From Kribbella sandramycini (GTDB lineage Bacteria; Actinomycetota; Actinomycetes; Propionibacteriales; Kribbellaceae), in the NCBI RefSeq assembly GCF_013131805.1, contig NZ_JABJRC010000002.1:930001-994000 (forward strand): a stretch of DNA of 64,000 nt. Reading direction: 5' to 3'. Positions within the stretch are counted from its first letter, which is position 1. Each line of letters opens with the position of its first letter. This document shows, piece by piece, positions 41,664 through 50,782 of the stretch. Below the pieces are notes generated by a model. The model made no database searches and was not told the DNA's origin. It saw only the letters and a program-made list of their open reading frames with translations. A program made the translations under genes and the position numbers.

Positions 41664-42985
41664 CGGTTGCCTCCACCCGGATTGCGCTGGACGACCGGGC
41701 CCTGACCACCGCCGCCGGGGAACTGCCCGCCGCCGCCCGGCAGCTGTCCGGTGCGGCCGGTCTGTCCGGTGCCGCCGATCGCGCCCTGGAGGAGCTCGAC
41801 CTGCTCGCCTTCGTCCAGGCCGGAGGTGATCTGGGTGTAGCTGCCGCCGCGGACGCCGATCTCGACGTCCCGGGTGCCGGCGCCGTTGGCGAGGGTGACG
41901 GTGTGCGTCGTACCGGTCGTGGCGATCGCCGTACTCGGGACGAAGAGGACGTTGGCGGCTTTGGCGGTCTGGACGGTCACGTTCGCGGTCTGGCCGATCC
42001 GGGCGTTGGCCGGGAGCCTGGCCAGCGCGAAGGTCGCGGCGTACGAGACAACGCCGTTCGTGGTGGTCGGGGTCGGGGAGACGGTTGCGAGCGTCGCCGT
42101 GAGGTTGGCTCCGGGGTCGGCGTTCAGGGTGACGGTGGCGGGCTGGCCGGCCTTGATCTTGAGCGCGTCCGCCTCGGGGAAGGCGGCCGAGACCTGGAGA
42201 GCCTTGAGGTCGGCCATGTCGACGAAGCCGGCGCCCGCGGTCGTCGTACTGGTGCTCGCCGAGGCTGAACCTTGACTTGAGGTCGAGCCCGAACCGCTCG
42301 CTGAGCCTGAGCTGCCCGACCCGCCCGCGACCGAGCCGACGGTGCCGTTGATCGCGGTGATCGTGCCGGCGATCGGGGCTCTGAGGGTGGTCGCGGCGAC
42401 GGCGTCCTTGGCGGCTTCGACGTCCTGGTCGGCCTGTTCCTTGTCGGCCTTCGCGCGGGCCAGGGCCGCTTCGGCGGTACTCACCGCGACCTCAGGGTTC
42501 TGAGTCTGACCTTGAGCCTGAGCTTGATCGTTGGCCGGGGTGGGTGACGCGGACGCCTCGTCGGCGGCTTCCTTGACCTCCTCGGCGTCGTCCAGGGACT
42601 CCTCCGCGGCGGTCACGGAGTTGGCCGCGGCGATCCGGTTCTGCTCCGCGATCCGCTCCTGCCGCTCGGCGGCCGCCGGGTCGACCTTGGCGATCGCGGC
42701 GCCCTTGGCGACGACCTGGCCGACCTTGACGACGATCTGCGTCACCGTGCCGGAGGTCTCGAACTGTGGGGAGGCGGTCTGGGAGCTCTGCAGCGTCCCG
42801 CTCGAGCTCACGCTCGCGACGACGTCCCCGCGCTGGACGGCGACGGTCGGGCGGGCCGCGCTCGCGGCGGGCTGGTCGCTGCGGAAGAACAGGAAGTAGG
42901 CGGTGACGGCGATGGCGACGACGACCGCGACCAGGCCGACGTTGAGCAGACTGAGGCCACGGAGTTTGTGGCGGGGTAGCACCAT
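41660..42985 (-). CDS. MacA/HlyD-like membrane fusion protein
   Basis: A protein of about 441 residues. Membrane anchor at about 12-34. Biotinyl-lipoyl-like halves lie around GTVTQIVVKVGQVVAKGAAIAKVD and ATTLRAPIAGTITAI, flanking an alpha hairpin that is rich in Ala/Glu/Lys and contains a PTPANDQAQAQGQ tip. A Ser/Gly-rich low-complexity insert (about residues 235-255) and Gly-rich tail LPGGGGQFPGGGGQG are odd. Start ATG 42985 lacks a ribosome site; TAGCGT eight bases upstream may be a -10 of a leaderless transcript. In Gram-positives these proteins bridge the ABC permease to the cell wall side. Confidence 0.88.
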
Positions 42986-43175
42986 GGGAGGTGACGCTAG
43001 GCACGCTTGCTGAGGAAGTGATCTCGGCTTCCTGGCAACGCGCTGTGAACTCCGGATGGCTCCGGTGCGTCTCAGGAGTGGCCGGTTGCGACACACCGTG
43101 ATCTGTGAAGGCTCGATGACAGGGCGTCATGACGGTGTTGTCAGGTGCGTACATATGGCTCGGGCATGCCAAAAT

Positions 43176-43202
43176 GGGAATGATCCGGGCCGGCCGACCG
43201 TT
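43176..43202 (+). promoter_or_regulatory. Sigma-R type promoter of rbpA
   Basis: GGGAAT at 43176-43181 is followed after exactly 18 bases by GTT at 43200-43202. This is the disulfide-stress sigma-R/SigH consensus (GGGAAT-N18-GTT). rbpA is a known sigma-R target in Streptomyces. The start codon lies 30 bases downstream. Confidence 0.8.
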
Positions 43203-43231
43203 GGCACGGATGACGATCTCGGAGGTTTGAC

Positions 43232-43603
43232 ATGTCTAATCGCGTACTGCGTGGTTCGGGGCTGGGTGGGGTCAGCTTCGAGGATGACCGTGGTGTCGAG
43301 TTCGCCCCGCGCCAGATGATCACGTACGACTGCCCGCGGGGCCACGTGGTCGAGGTCACCATGGCGCACGACGCCGAGGTGCCCGCGATCTGGGAGTGCC
43401 CGCACTGCGGCAGCGAGGCGGCTCGTTCGACGGGTGAGAAGCCGGAGCCGAAGCAGGAGAAGCCGGCCCGTACGCACTGGGACATGCTGCGGGAGCGCCG
43501 GAGCATCTCCGAGCTGGAGGAGCTGCTGGCCGAGCGGGTCGAGCTGCTTCGCAAGGGTGAGATCGGCCCGGCGCACCTGCACCGGACCAAGCGCACCGCC
43601 TGA
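43232..43603 (+). CDS. rbpA: RNA polymerase-binding protein RbpA
   Basis: An actinobacterial transcription factor of 123 residues that stabilises the open complex and binds the housekeeping sigma. The N-terminal tail has RGSGLGGVSFE; the core zinc-like fold shows Cys34, His38, Cys56 and Cys59; the basic linker and sigma-interaction domain read THWDMLRERRSISELEELLAERVELLR. A strong GGAGG precedes ATG 43232. It is a single-gene unit with a sigma-R promoter upstream and a clear terminator downstream. Confidence 0.97.
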   Translation: MSNRVLRGSGLGGVSFEDDRGVEFAPRQMITYDCPRGHVVEVTMAHDAEVPAIWECPHCGSEAARSTGEKPEPKQEKPARTHWDMLRERRSISELEELLAERVELLRKGEIGPAHLHRTKRTA

Positions 43604-43615
43604 GTAACTCACGAG

Positions 43616-43650
43616 GCCCGGACCGCAACGGCGCGGTCCGGGCTTTCGTT
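43616..43650 (+). terminator. Rho-independent terminator of rbpA
   Basis: GCCCGGACCGC (43616-43626) pairs perfectly with GCGGTCCGGGC (43633-43643) around a six-base loop, followed by TTTCGTT. It lies 12 bases after the rbpA stop. Confidence 0.9.
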
Positions 43651-43662
43651 TGCAGCCGTTTG

Positions 43663-43694
43663 CCTAAGATCTTTAGGTATGTACATAATGGGTT
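43663..43694 (+). promoter_or_regulatory. TetR operator/promoter region with two palindromes
   Basis: CCTAA-GATCT-TTAGG at 43663-43677 and TATGTACATA at 43678-43687 are adjacent inverted repeats. CATAAT (43684-43689) looks like a -10 and ends five bases before ATG 43695, suggesting a leaderless transcript. The palindromes overlap that element, as in autoregulated TetR genes. Confidence 0.55.
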
Positions 43695-44273
43695 ATGGCA
43701 CGAGTCGGATTGACCCCGGAGCGGCTGACCCGGGCGGGGGCCGAGCTGGCTGACGAGATCGGGTTCGATCAGGTCAGCGTCTCGGCGCTCGCGCGGCGGT
43801 TCGGCGTCCAGGTGGCGAGTCTTTACTCACATGTGAAGAGCTCACACGACCTGCACAGCCGGATCGCGGTGCTCGCGCTCGGTGAGATGGCTGATCGCGG
43901 GGCCGAGGCGGTCGCCGGGCGCGCTGGGCGGGATGCGTTGATCGCGCTGGCCGGGGTCTATCGGGATTACGCCCGCGAGCATCCGGGGCGGTACGCCGCG
44001 GCGCAGTACCGGGTCGAGCCCGGGTCTGCGGCGGTCGAGGTCGGGCGGCGGCATTCCGAGCTGAGCCGCGCGGTGCTGCGCGGGTACGAGCTGGGCGAGC
44101 CGGCGCAGACCGATGCGATCCGGCTGCTCGGGAGTGTGTTCCACGGCTACGTCAGCCTGGAGCTCGGCGGCTCGTTCGACCACAGCTCCCCCAGCGGCTC
44201 CGACAGCTGGCCGCGCGTCCTCGACGCGCTCGACGTCCTCCTTCGCAACTGGCCGGAAAGGCAACCGCAGTGA
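43695..44273 (+). CDS. TetR-family transcriptional regulator
   Basis: A repressor of 192 residues. Helix-turn-helix VSVSALARRFGVQVASLYSHVKSSHDL at about 27-53. The ligand domain has AREHPGRYAAAQ and VFHGYVSLELGGSF, the WHG/TetR_C_13 type. The esterase-like gene downstream overlaps by four bases, so the two form an operon, and the enzyme probably acts on the ligand or a related ester. Leaderless start is likely. Confidence 0.9.
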   Translation: MARVGLTPERLTRAGAELADEIGFDQVSVSALARRFGVQVASLYSHVKSSHDLHSRIAVLALGEMADRGAEAVAGRAGRDALIALAGVYRDYAREHPGRYAAAQYRVEPGSAAVEVGRRHSELSRAVLRGYELGEPAQTDAIRLLGSVFHGYVSLELGGSFDHSSPSGSDSWPRVLDALDVLLRNWPERQPQ

Positions 44274-45418
44274 TCACCACGCCCATCACCACCGCGCTTC
44301 TTCGCGGCGCCATCGAGCTCGAGCCGACCGACCGCGGCGTCCTGCCGCATCGGCTGCCCGCCTGGGCGCGCCGGGAGTACGTCGACCCGCAGCTGGAGAT
44401 GGCCGAGTCGCAGTCGTCCGGGATGCGGCTCGTGTTCCGCACCGACGCGACGGTCGTCGAGCTGGTGACGATCCCGACGAAGCGGGCGTACGTCGGGGTG
44501 CCGCCGCGGCCGGACGGGGTGTACGACGTCCTGGTCGACGGTGTGCTCGTCGCTCAGGGCACAGCGGTGGGCGGCGACGTCCTCACGCTGGACATGGCGA
44601 CCGGCGAGACATCGTTCACCCGTGGCGAGCCCACGACCGTCCGCTTCGAGCTACCGGGCGCCGCCAAGACCGTCGAGATCTGGCTCCCGCACGACGAGAC
44701 CACCGAGTTGGTTGCCCTGCGCACCGACTCCCCGGTCGAGCCCGTGCCCGCCACCGGCCCGGTCTGGTTGCACCACGGCAGCTCCATCAGCCACGGCTCC
44801 AACGCGACCCACCCCACCGCCACCTGGCCGGCGCTCGTCGCCGCCGCCACCGGCGTCCAGCTCGTCAACCTCGGCTACAGCGGCAGCGCCTACCTGCAGC
44901 CCTTCATCGCCCGCACGATCCGCGACACCCCCGCCGATCTGATCAGCCTCAAACTCGGCATCAACATCGTCAACAGCGACGCCCTCCGGATGCGCGCCTT
45001 CACCCCCGCCGTCCACGGCTTCCTCGACACCATCCGCGACGGCCACCCCGCCACCCCGCTCCTCGTCATCTCCCCCCTGCTCGCCCCCATCCACGAGAGC
45101 ACCCCCGGCCCGACCGCCCCCAACCTCGCCAACGGCGCCCTCACCTTCACCGCCACCGGCGACCCCGCCGACGTCCCCGCCGGCAAACTCACCCTCCGAA
45201 CCATCCGCGCCGAACTGGCCCGCATAGTCGCCCAGCGCGCGGCCTCCGACCCCAACCTCCACCACCTCGACGGCCGCACCCTCTACGGCGACCCCGACAC
45301 CCCCACCCACCCCCTCCCCGACGCCCTCCACCCCGACCACCCCACCCACGCCCTGATAGCCCACCGCTTCACCACCACCGCCTTCGCCCCCAAGGGCCCG
45401 TTCGCCCAACCGACCTGA
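44270..45418 (+). CDS. Two-domain SGNH/GDSL hydrolase (SsfX3-like)
   Basis: A protein of 382 residues. The N-terminal half (about 20-155) is a beta-sandwich (MRLVFRTDATVVELVTIPTKR). The C-terminal half is an SGNH domain: WLHHGSSISHGSNA with the nucleophile Ser, GYSGSAYLQP (block II Gly), LKLGINIV (block III Asn), and DALHPDHPTH (Asp-x-x-His). SsfX3-type enzymes have this layout and act as esterases or acyl transferases. GTG 44270 overlaps the TetR stop as GTGA. The last third has a run of C-ending codons and His/Pro-rich text. Confidence 0.88.
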   Translation: MITTPITTALLRGAIELEPTDRGVLPHRLPAWARREYVDPQLEMAESQSSGMRLVFRTDATVVELVTIPTKRAYVGVPPRPDGVYDVLVDGVLVAQGTAVGGDVLTLDMATGETSFTRGEPTTVRFELPGAAKTVEIWLPHDETTELVALRTDSPVEPVPATGPVWLHHGSSISHGSNATHPTATWPALVAAATGVQLVNLGYSGSAYLQPFIARTIRDTPADLISLKLGINIVNSDALRMRAFTPAVHGFLDTIRDGHPATPLLVISPLLAPIHESTPGPTAPNLANGALTFTATGDPADVPAGKLTLRTIRAELARIVAQRAASDPNLHHLDGRTLYGDPDTPTHPLPDALHPDHPTHALIAHRFTTTAFAPKGPFAQPT

Positions 45419-45620
45419 GCACGTGCCATCACCTTCGGCCGTTCGGACTTGACCGCTGGCGCGGTACCGGGCGGCGACTGCGGACTGCTGATGAGCGACT
45501 GGCGAGCACACGGGCTGTGGGAACAGACAGCCGGCCGCTTGTGAGCTCTCGGGAGGAGCGGGTGGCGGGCTGCAGGTGGCGCGCCGCGGGCGCGATGTAT
45601 TGAGCGGCACGTGCGGGGTG
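45419..45620. other. Convergent gap without a visible gene
   Basis: About 200 bases between two convergent genes. GCACGTGCC at the left end and GGCACGTGC at the right end are inverted copies, but I see no reading frame or RNA gene. Confidence 0.35.
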
Positions 45621-46103
45621 TTACCTGGCGGTCGGGGGCTCCGGGTCGATTACTTCGCCTTGGATGACGTCGCCTGACGCGGGGCGGTTGGGGGTGGGGC
45701 CGGGGGTGAAGTTGGGTGGGAAGCCGGTGAGGTTGGGGGTGGGGACGCGGCGGTTGAGGTAGGTGGTGAGGGCTCGGCGGGCCAGGGGGCGGGTGAAGGG
45801 GAGGACGAAGAAGAAGCCGAAGATGTCGGTGACGAAACCGGGGGTGAGCAGGAGGGTGCCGCCGATCAGGACGAGGGCGCCGTCGGCGAGTTCGCGGCCG
45901 GGCATCTTGCCGGATTCGAGGCCGGACTGGAGGGCGCGCCAGGCGCGGCGGCCTTCGCGTTTGATCAGCCAGGCGCCGAGGGCGCTCTCGAGCAGGAGCA
46001 GGCCGACGGTCGGCCAGCCGCCGATGACCTGGCCGATCTGGATGATCACGTAGATCTCCACGATCGGCACCACCAGCAGTGCAAGCGCCACGAACCACGG
46101 CAT
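45621..46103 (-). CDS. fxsA: FxsA family membrane protein
   Basis: A protein of 160 residues. Hydrophobic segments at 5-28, 30-46 and 75-100 match FxsA: VPIVEIYVIIQIGQVIGGWPTV, then LESALGAWLIKREGRRAW and LLTPGFVTDIFGFFFVLP. FxsA in E. coli relieves exclusion of phage T7 by F plasmids; its role in actinobacteria is unknown. The C-terminal Pro-rich tail is cytoplasmic. It lies 50 bases downstream of lnt. Confidence 0.93.
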   Translation of the reverse strand: MPWFVALALLVVPIVEIYVIIQIGQVIGGWPTVGLLLLESALGAWLIKREGRRAWRALQSGLESGKMPGRELADGALVLIGGTLLLTPGFVTDIFGFFFVLPFTRPLARRALTTYLNRRVPTPNLTGFPPNFTPGPTPNRPASGDVIQGEVIDPEPPTAR

Positions 46104-46152
46104 GTCGGCTACCCCTTCCGGCTTTGGTCCAGGGTACGGAACCGGACCAAGC

Positions 46153-47718
46153 TCAGACCGGCACTTTCTGGCGGGCCGGCTTGGCGGCGGGTGGTGGGGT
46201 GGGCGGGTTGTTGCGGCGGCGCGAGGCCTGGGCGACCAGGATGCCGAGCAGGCCGATCCCGGTGAGGATCCACTGCGGCCAGGCGCCCAGCCGGATCGCC
46301 AGGGTCTTCTCGTCCCGCACCGGCACCTTGGTGACGTAGACGTCGCGGACGAACTCCCCCGACTTGTGCTCGACCTTGCCGTCGGGCTGGACGACGCCGG
46401 AGATCCCGCTCGTCGAGGCGATCAGCACCGTCCGGCCGGTCTCGATCGCGCGCATCCGGGTGATCGCGAACTGCTGCTCGGGCTGTCCCGTCCCGCCGTA
46501 CGTCGCATTGTTCGTCTGGACGACGAGCACCTGGGCGCCCCCGTTCAGGACGTCGGCGATCACGTTGTCGTAAGCGAGCTCGAAACAGATCACATCGCCG
46601 TAGGTGACGCCGCCGATCGGCATGATGCCGGGCACCTTGCCGGGCGCGGTCTGCCGGCCGACCATCTCCAGCCGCTTGATGTACGGCAGCAACTGCTCCC
46701 GGAACGGGATGTACTCACCGAACGGCACCGGGTGCCGCTTGGCGTAGACCTGCCCCGGCCCGGACTGCGGATCCCACACGACGCCGGTCGTCTGCCGCTC
46801 GTTCGGCCCCGGCCCTTCGAGGACGGCGCCGACCAGGATCGGGACGCCGACCGCCTTCACCGCCGTCTCGATATCGGCCCGCGTCTCGGCGTCCTTGAAC
46901 GGGTCGATATCGGTCGAGTTCTCCGGCCAGATCACGATGTCCGGCTTGTCCTCCGAGCCGGCCGCGACGCTCTTCTGCAGATCCAGCGTCGCGGTCAGGT
47001 GGTTGCGCGTGACCGTCCGCGCCCTGCCGAGGAACTCCAGCCCCTTACCCGGCACGTTGCCCTGCACCATCGCCGCAGTGACGGTCTTGCCGTTCCCGTC
47101 GGTCGACAGGTTCACCAGCGCGCTCCCGCCGACGATCGCCGCGCCGGCCACCAGCGCCACCGCCCGCAGCCGGAAGCCGCTCTGCGGCCGGAACAGCGCG
47201 AACACCAGGACGCCGAGCAGCGCGATCACGAAGCTCAGCCCGGGGATGCCGACGTACGCCGCCAGCTTGCCCAGCGGGGAGTCGGCGAAGGCCCAGGCCA
47301 GCCGGCCCCAGGGGAACCCGCCGAACGGCACCGACGCCGCCGCGAACTCGGTCGCGACCCACAGCGAGGGAATCCACAACATCCACCACTTGTGCCGCAG
47401 CAGCCGGACGGCGAACGCCGCGAAGACCGCGAAGAACAGCCCCTCGAGGATCGACAGCGCGATCGCCGCGTCCCCGCCGATGACGCTCAGCCACGGCACC
47501 AGCGTCGAGTAGAACGCGATCCCGAACCCGGCCCCGATTCCGAAGCCGCCTTTCGACGACAGCCCCGCGCCGCTCAGCGCGGCCAGGAAGACCGGTACGG
47601 CGATCAGCGCGAGCCAGGAATGCGCATGCGGCTCGTAGGCGAACCCGAGCGCCACACCCGCCGCCACCGCCACCACGACACGGGGCAGCAGGAGCCCCAG
47701 GGCCTTCAACCGGTTCAC
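46153..47718 (-). CDS. lnt: Apolipoprotein N-acyltransferase
   Basis: A protein of 521 residues: about six N-terminal membrane helices, a nitrilase-like domain (about 215-460) and a C-terminal helix. Catalytic triad signs: Glu in VIWPENSTD, Lys in VYAKRHPVPFGEYIPF, and Cys in YGDVICFELAYD. It adds the third acyl chain to the N-terminal Cys of lipoproteins, such as the binding proteins in this window. I start at GTG 47718 with GGGAG six bases upstream. A longer frame to 47751 is less likely. A structured leader lies upstream. Confidence 0.94.
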   Translation of the reverse strand: MNRLKALGLLLPRVVVAVAAGVALGFAYEPHAHSWLALIAVPVFLAALSGAGLSSKGGFGIGAGFGIAFYSTLVPWLSVIGGDAAIALSILEGLFFAVFAAFAVRLLRHKWWMLWIPSLWVATEFAAASVPFGGFPWGRLAWAFADSPLGKLAAYVGIPGLSFVIALLGVLVFALFRPQSGFRLRAVALVAGAAIVGGSALVNLSTDGNGKTVTAAMVQGNVPGKGLEFLGRARTVTRNHLTATLDLQKSVAAGSEDKPDIVIWPENSTDIDPFKDAETRADIETAVKAVGVPILVGAVLEGPGPNERQTTGVVWDPQSGPGQVYAKRHPVPFGEYIPFREQLLPYIKRLEMVGRQTAPGKVPGIMPIGGVTYGDVICFELAYDNVIADVLNGGAQVLVVQTNNATYGGTGQPEQQFAITRMRAIETGRTVLIASTSGISGVVQPDGKVEHKSGEFVRDVYVTKVPVRDEKTLAIRLGAWPQWILTGIGLLGILVAQASRRRNNPPTPPPAAKPARQKVPV

Positions 47719-48084
47719 GCCGTCTCCCTCGTCCGCAGCACCGGGGCACACTGTAGCCGCCGGAGACGAAGGTCCGGAAAAGAGGAAAGAGGCTCGGCGC
47801 CCTTCGGACCAACCGACGGATCACTGGCTGCGAACCGACCGGCTGTTGTCTACTGGGCGCCGAACCTCTTCCACCTCTGCCCCGCGGGGGGCGTACCACC
47901 GGTGATCTCAGCCCCCGTCGACTCAAGCCTGGCACTGGCCTGGTCAGCGTCGCGGGATCATCCGATGGGGTTTGACGACTCCCAAAACGATGCTCGCTGC
48001 CGGCGACGGTGTCAACCTCTCCGTCTCCTCCTTGAAGCCGCTGTAACACAACGCCTCGGACTCGTTACCGAGGGCAAGCAATTG
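47719..48084 (-). promoter_or_regulatory. Long leader region before lnt with a strong inverted repeat
   Basis: No gene fits these 366 bases. GAGGCTCGGCGCCC (47789-47802) and GGGCGCCGAACCTC (47855-47868) are inverted 14-base arms; the only non-Watson-Crick pair is G-U if the minus strand is transcribed and A-C if the plus strand is. On the minus strand TTGACA (48015-48010) and CATCGT (47992-47987) are 17 bases apart, a possible promoter giving a leader of about 260 bases. AACCGAC repeats at 47810, 47833 and 48083. Confidence 0.45.
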
Positions 48085-48480
48085 TTAACCGACCGGGACG
48101 ACGACGGTGCCCTTTGCGCGAGTGATCACAAGCGGTTCGGCCAGCACCTCGGCCGCCGACTCCGAGCGATCCGGCCGGCCCCGGCAGACCACGGACGCCG
48201 CGAACTCCAGCTCCCGGCTGCGGTTCCCGACCCGGACGATCGTTGCCTTCACCTCCACAACGTCACCGGCCCGTAACGGCTCCAGGAACTGGACGTCGGA
48301 GTACGACGCGAACAGCCCTTCGTCACCGTCGGCCTGGATGCACACCTCGGTGGCCACATCGCCGAACAGCGCCAGCACGTAGGCCCCGTCGACCAGGTTG
48401 CCCGCATAGTGCGCGTGGCTGTACGGAACGTAACGCCGATGCGTGACCGTCAGCCCGGTAGTTGCCTTTGACACCTTCAT
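48085..48480 (-). CDS. kal: 3-aminobutyryl-CoA ammonia-lyase (hot-dog fold)
   Basis: A hot-dog protein of 131 residues: [32 protein letters not shown] holds the central helix, followed by [34 protein letters not shown]. This form is the ammonia-lyase of lysine fermentation that turns 3-aminobutyryl-CoA into crotonyl-CoA and ammonia. It overlaps kamE by four bases, which supports the pathway role over a plain thioesterase. Start ATG 48480. Confidence 0.82.
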   Translation of the reverse strand: MKVSKATTGLTVTHRRYVPYSHAHYAGNLVDGAYVLALFGDVATEVCIQADGDEGLFASYSDVQFLEPLRAGDVVEVKATIVRVGNRSRELEFAASVVCRGRPDRSESAAEVLAEPLVITRAKGTVVVPVG

Positions 48481-49229
48481 GCGCTCCTTCGAACCGGCTG
48501 CCGTCTCGTCACCAACGCGTTCACCAGATAGCTGGCCACCTCGCCCGGCGTCGTGCCGCGGCCGAACACCCGATCGACGCCGAGCTCGCCGGCCATCTGC
48601 TCGGTGAAACGGGGGCCTCCGGCAACCAGCACCGGACGGTGGTCCTCGGCGTACGCCTCCCGGAAGGCGGCCGACATCTCCTTGGTGTTCAGCACATGCG
48701 CCTCGCGCTGGGTGACCACCTGGGAGACCAGGATCGCGTCCGCCTTCTCGGCCTTGGCCCGCCGGACCAGCTCCGGTACGGCGACCTGGGCGCCGAGGTT
48801 GACCACCTTGAGCTCCCGGTAGTACTCCAGGCCCTTCTCCCCCGCGAACCCCTTGATGTTCATGATCGCGTCGATGCCGACCGTGTGCGCGTCGGTGCCG
48901 ATACACGCGCCCACCACGGTCAGCCGGCGGCGCAGATGCTTGCGGATGGCAAGGTTCGCCTCCTTCGGCGAGAGCAGCGGATAGTCGCGCTCGACCACCT
49001 CGACCTTGGACGTGTCGACCAGGTGGTTCACCGGCCCGTACACGACGAAGAACGTGAAGTCCGGGCCCATCGGCTTGGCGTGCACGACGAGCGCCGGGTC
49101 CATCCCCATCTTGTTCGCCAGCTGCACGGCCGCGCCCTCGGCGCGTTTGTCGTGCGGGATCGGCAGCGTGAACGACATCTGGACCATGCCGTCCCCCGTG
49201 GTGTCGCCGTACGGCCGGATGATGCTCAT
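48477..49229 (-). CDS. kamE: Lysine 5,6-aminomutase beta subunit
   Basis: A B12-binding subunit of 250 residues. The base-off cobalamin motif is GTDAHTVG (Asp113, His115, Gly118). Lys126 in MNIKGF lies 11 residues after His115, matching the spacing of the PLP-binding lysine in the clostridial enzyme. An N-terminal dimerisation part (1-100) precedes the Rossmann fold. With KamD it moves the terminal amino group of beta-lysine or D-lysine to C5. It overlaps both neighbours by four bases. Confidence 0.95.
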   Translation of the reverse strand: MSIIRPYGDTTGDGMVQMSFTLPIPHDKRAEGAAVQLANKMGMDPALVVHAKPMGPDFTFFVVYGPVNHLVDTSKVEVVERDYPLLSPKEANLAIRKHLRRRLTVVGACIGTDAHTVGIDAIMNIKGFAGEKGLEYYRELKVVNLGAQVAVPELVRRAKAEKADAILVSQVVTQREAHVLNTKEMSAAFREAYAEDHRPVLVAGGPRFTEQMAGELGVDRVFGRGTTPGEVASYLVNALVTRRQPVRRSA

Positions 49230-50782
49230 CGGTCCTCCTCCAACAACTCGATCGCCGGGTTGTAGTACTCCCCCGACTTCCGGGCGACGCCCTCCAGCCC
49301 GCGGCCGGCGTCCTGCGGCCGTTTCATCAGCCCGAAGGTGCCGTCGCCGATGGCGTTCAGCAGGCCGTCGTCCACGATCTGCTCCAGCAGCTCGACCGAC
49401 TCGCCGAGCACCTGCCGGGCGCGCTGCGCGATGAAGCCGTTCGGCTCCGGCCGGAAGTCCTCATGAAGGTTGCCGGCGGCACCTAGTACGTAGCGGACGT
49501 TCTGCAGGGCCAGGTCGCGATCGGAGATCCACGGCGTGACGACCGCCTCGGTCATCATCCCGACCAGCAGGATGCCCTGGCCGGTCATCGCGCCGACCAG
49601 GTTGAAGAAGCCGTCCAGCAGGTAGCCGCGGAAGACGTCGCCGGTCATGTGCCGGGTCGGCGGCATCCACTTCAGCGGCGCCTCCGGGAACAGCTGGCGG
49701 GCCAGCATCGCGTGCGCCAGCTCCAGGCGGAACGAGTCCGGCAGGTCGGGGTTGATCTCGAAGGCGTGGCCGAGGCCGAGCTGCCAGTCCTCGAGGCCGG
49801 CTTCCTTGGCGAAGTACTCGTTCAGCAATTGCGAGACCGTGACCGTGTGCGCGGCCTCGACGGCGTCCGCGGTGGTCAGGTAGTTGTCCTCGCCGGTGTT
49901 GATGATGATCCCGGCCCGGGCGTGGATCTGGCGGCTGAACCGCTGGTCGACGAAGGTGCGGATCGGGTTGATGTCGCGGAACAGGATCCCGTACATCGAG
50001 TCGTTCAGCATCATGTCCAGCCGCTCCAGGCCGGCCAGCGTCGCGATCTCCGGCATACAGAGCCCGGAGGCGTAGTTCGTGAGCCGCACGTACCGGCCCA
50101 GCTCGCGCGAGGACTCGTCGAGGGCGGCTCGCATCAGCCGGAAGTTCTCCTGGGTCGCGTACGTCCCGGCGAACCCTTCCCGGGTCGCGCCCTCGGGCAC
50201 GTAGTCGAGCAGCGACTGTCCGGTCGAGCGGATCACCGCGATGATGTCGGCGCCCTCGCGGGCCGCGGCCTGCGCCTGCGGGATGTCCTCGTAGATGTCG
50301 CCGGTGGCGACGATCAGGTAGATCCACGGCCGCTGCTCGGGGTCGCCGTGCCGTTTGATCAGCCGCTCGCGCTCGCGGCGCCGGCCGTCGATGCGCTTGA
50401 TGCCGGCTGCGGCGGCCTTGCGCGCCGCCGTCCGGGCGCGCTGGGCGTCGCGGCCCTCCGGCAGCCGGAAGGTGACCGAGCCGGACGCCGCCTTCTGCGC
50501 GAGCACCCCCAGGTCCTCGGCTTCGCCGCGCAGGAGCGCGTCCCAGACCGGGAGCGCGAAGCCGTGCTCCAGGCCGACGTCGGCGCGGACGGTGTCGGCG
50601 AGCCGGTTCACCCAGGGGATGCCCTCGGAGTCGGCGCCCGCGAGCCCGGCCAGCCGCAGGACGGCGCGCTCGACCGAGACCGTGGTGTGCCGGCGGGCCA
50701 GGTTGACGATCGGGCGGCCGGCCTTGCGGGCCAGCGTCCGCGCTTTGCGGACGGTGACCGGGTCGAGGTCGAGCTTCTTCAT
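49226..50782 (-). CDS. kamD: Lysine 5,6-aminomutase alpha subunit
   Basis: A TIM-barrel subunit of 518 residues that carries the substrate and PLP sites. Conserved text includes [44 protein letters not shown], and [15 protein letters not shown] and [17 protein letters not shown] choose ATG 50782: the amidohydrolase stop and this ATG share a base (TGATG), and GGAGGG lies nine bases upstream. The ATG at 50791 has that site touching it. Product: 3,5-diaminohexanoate. Confidence 0.95.
   Translation of the reverse strand: MKKLDLDPVTVRKARTLARKAGRPIVNLARRHTTVSVERAVLRLAGLAGADSEGIPWVNRLADTVRADVGLEHGFALPVWDALLRGEAEDLGVLAQKAASGSVTFRLPEGRDAQRARTAARKAAAAGIKRIDGRRRERERLIKRHGDPEQRPWIYLIVATGDIYEDIPQAQAAAREGADIIAVIRSTGQSLLDYVPEGATREGFAGTYATQENFRLMRAALDESSRELGRYVRLTNYASGLCMPEIATLAGLERLDMMLNDSMYGILFRDINPIRTFVDQRFSRQIHARAGIIINTGEDNYLTTADAVEAAHTVTVSQLLNEYFAKEAGLEDWQLGLGHAFEINPDLPDSFRLELAHAMLARQLFPEAPLKWMPPTRHMTGDVFRGYLLDGFFNLVGAMTGQGILLVGMMTEAVVTPWISDRDLALQNVRYVLGAAGNLHEDFRPEPNGFIAQRARQVLGESVELLEQIVDDGLLNAIGDGTFGLMKRPQDAGRGLEGVARKSGEYYNPAIELLEEDR

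Noticed and set aside
46102..48276. 724-codon plus-strand frame across fxsA, lnt and the leader
   Set aside because: It crosses three separate features and has shadow-type composition.
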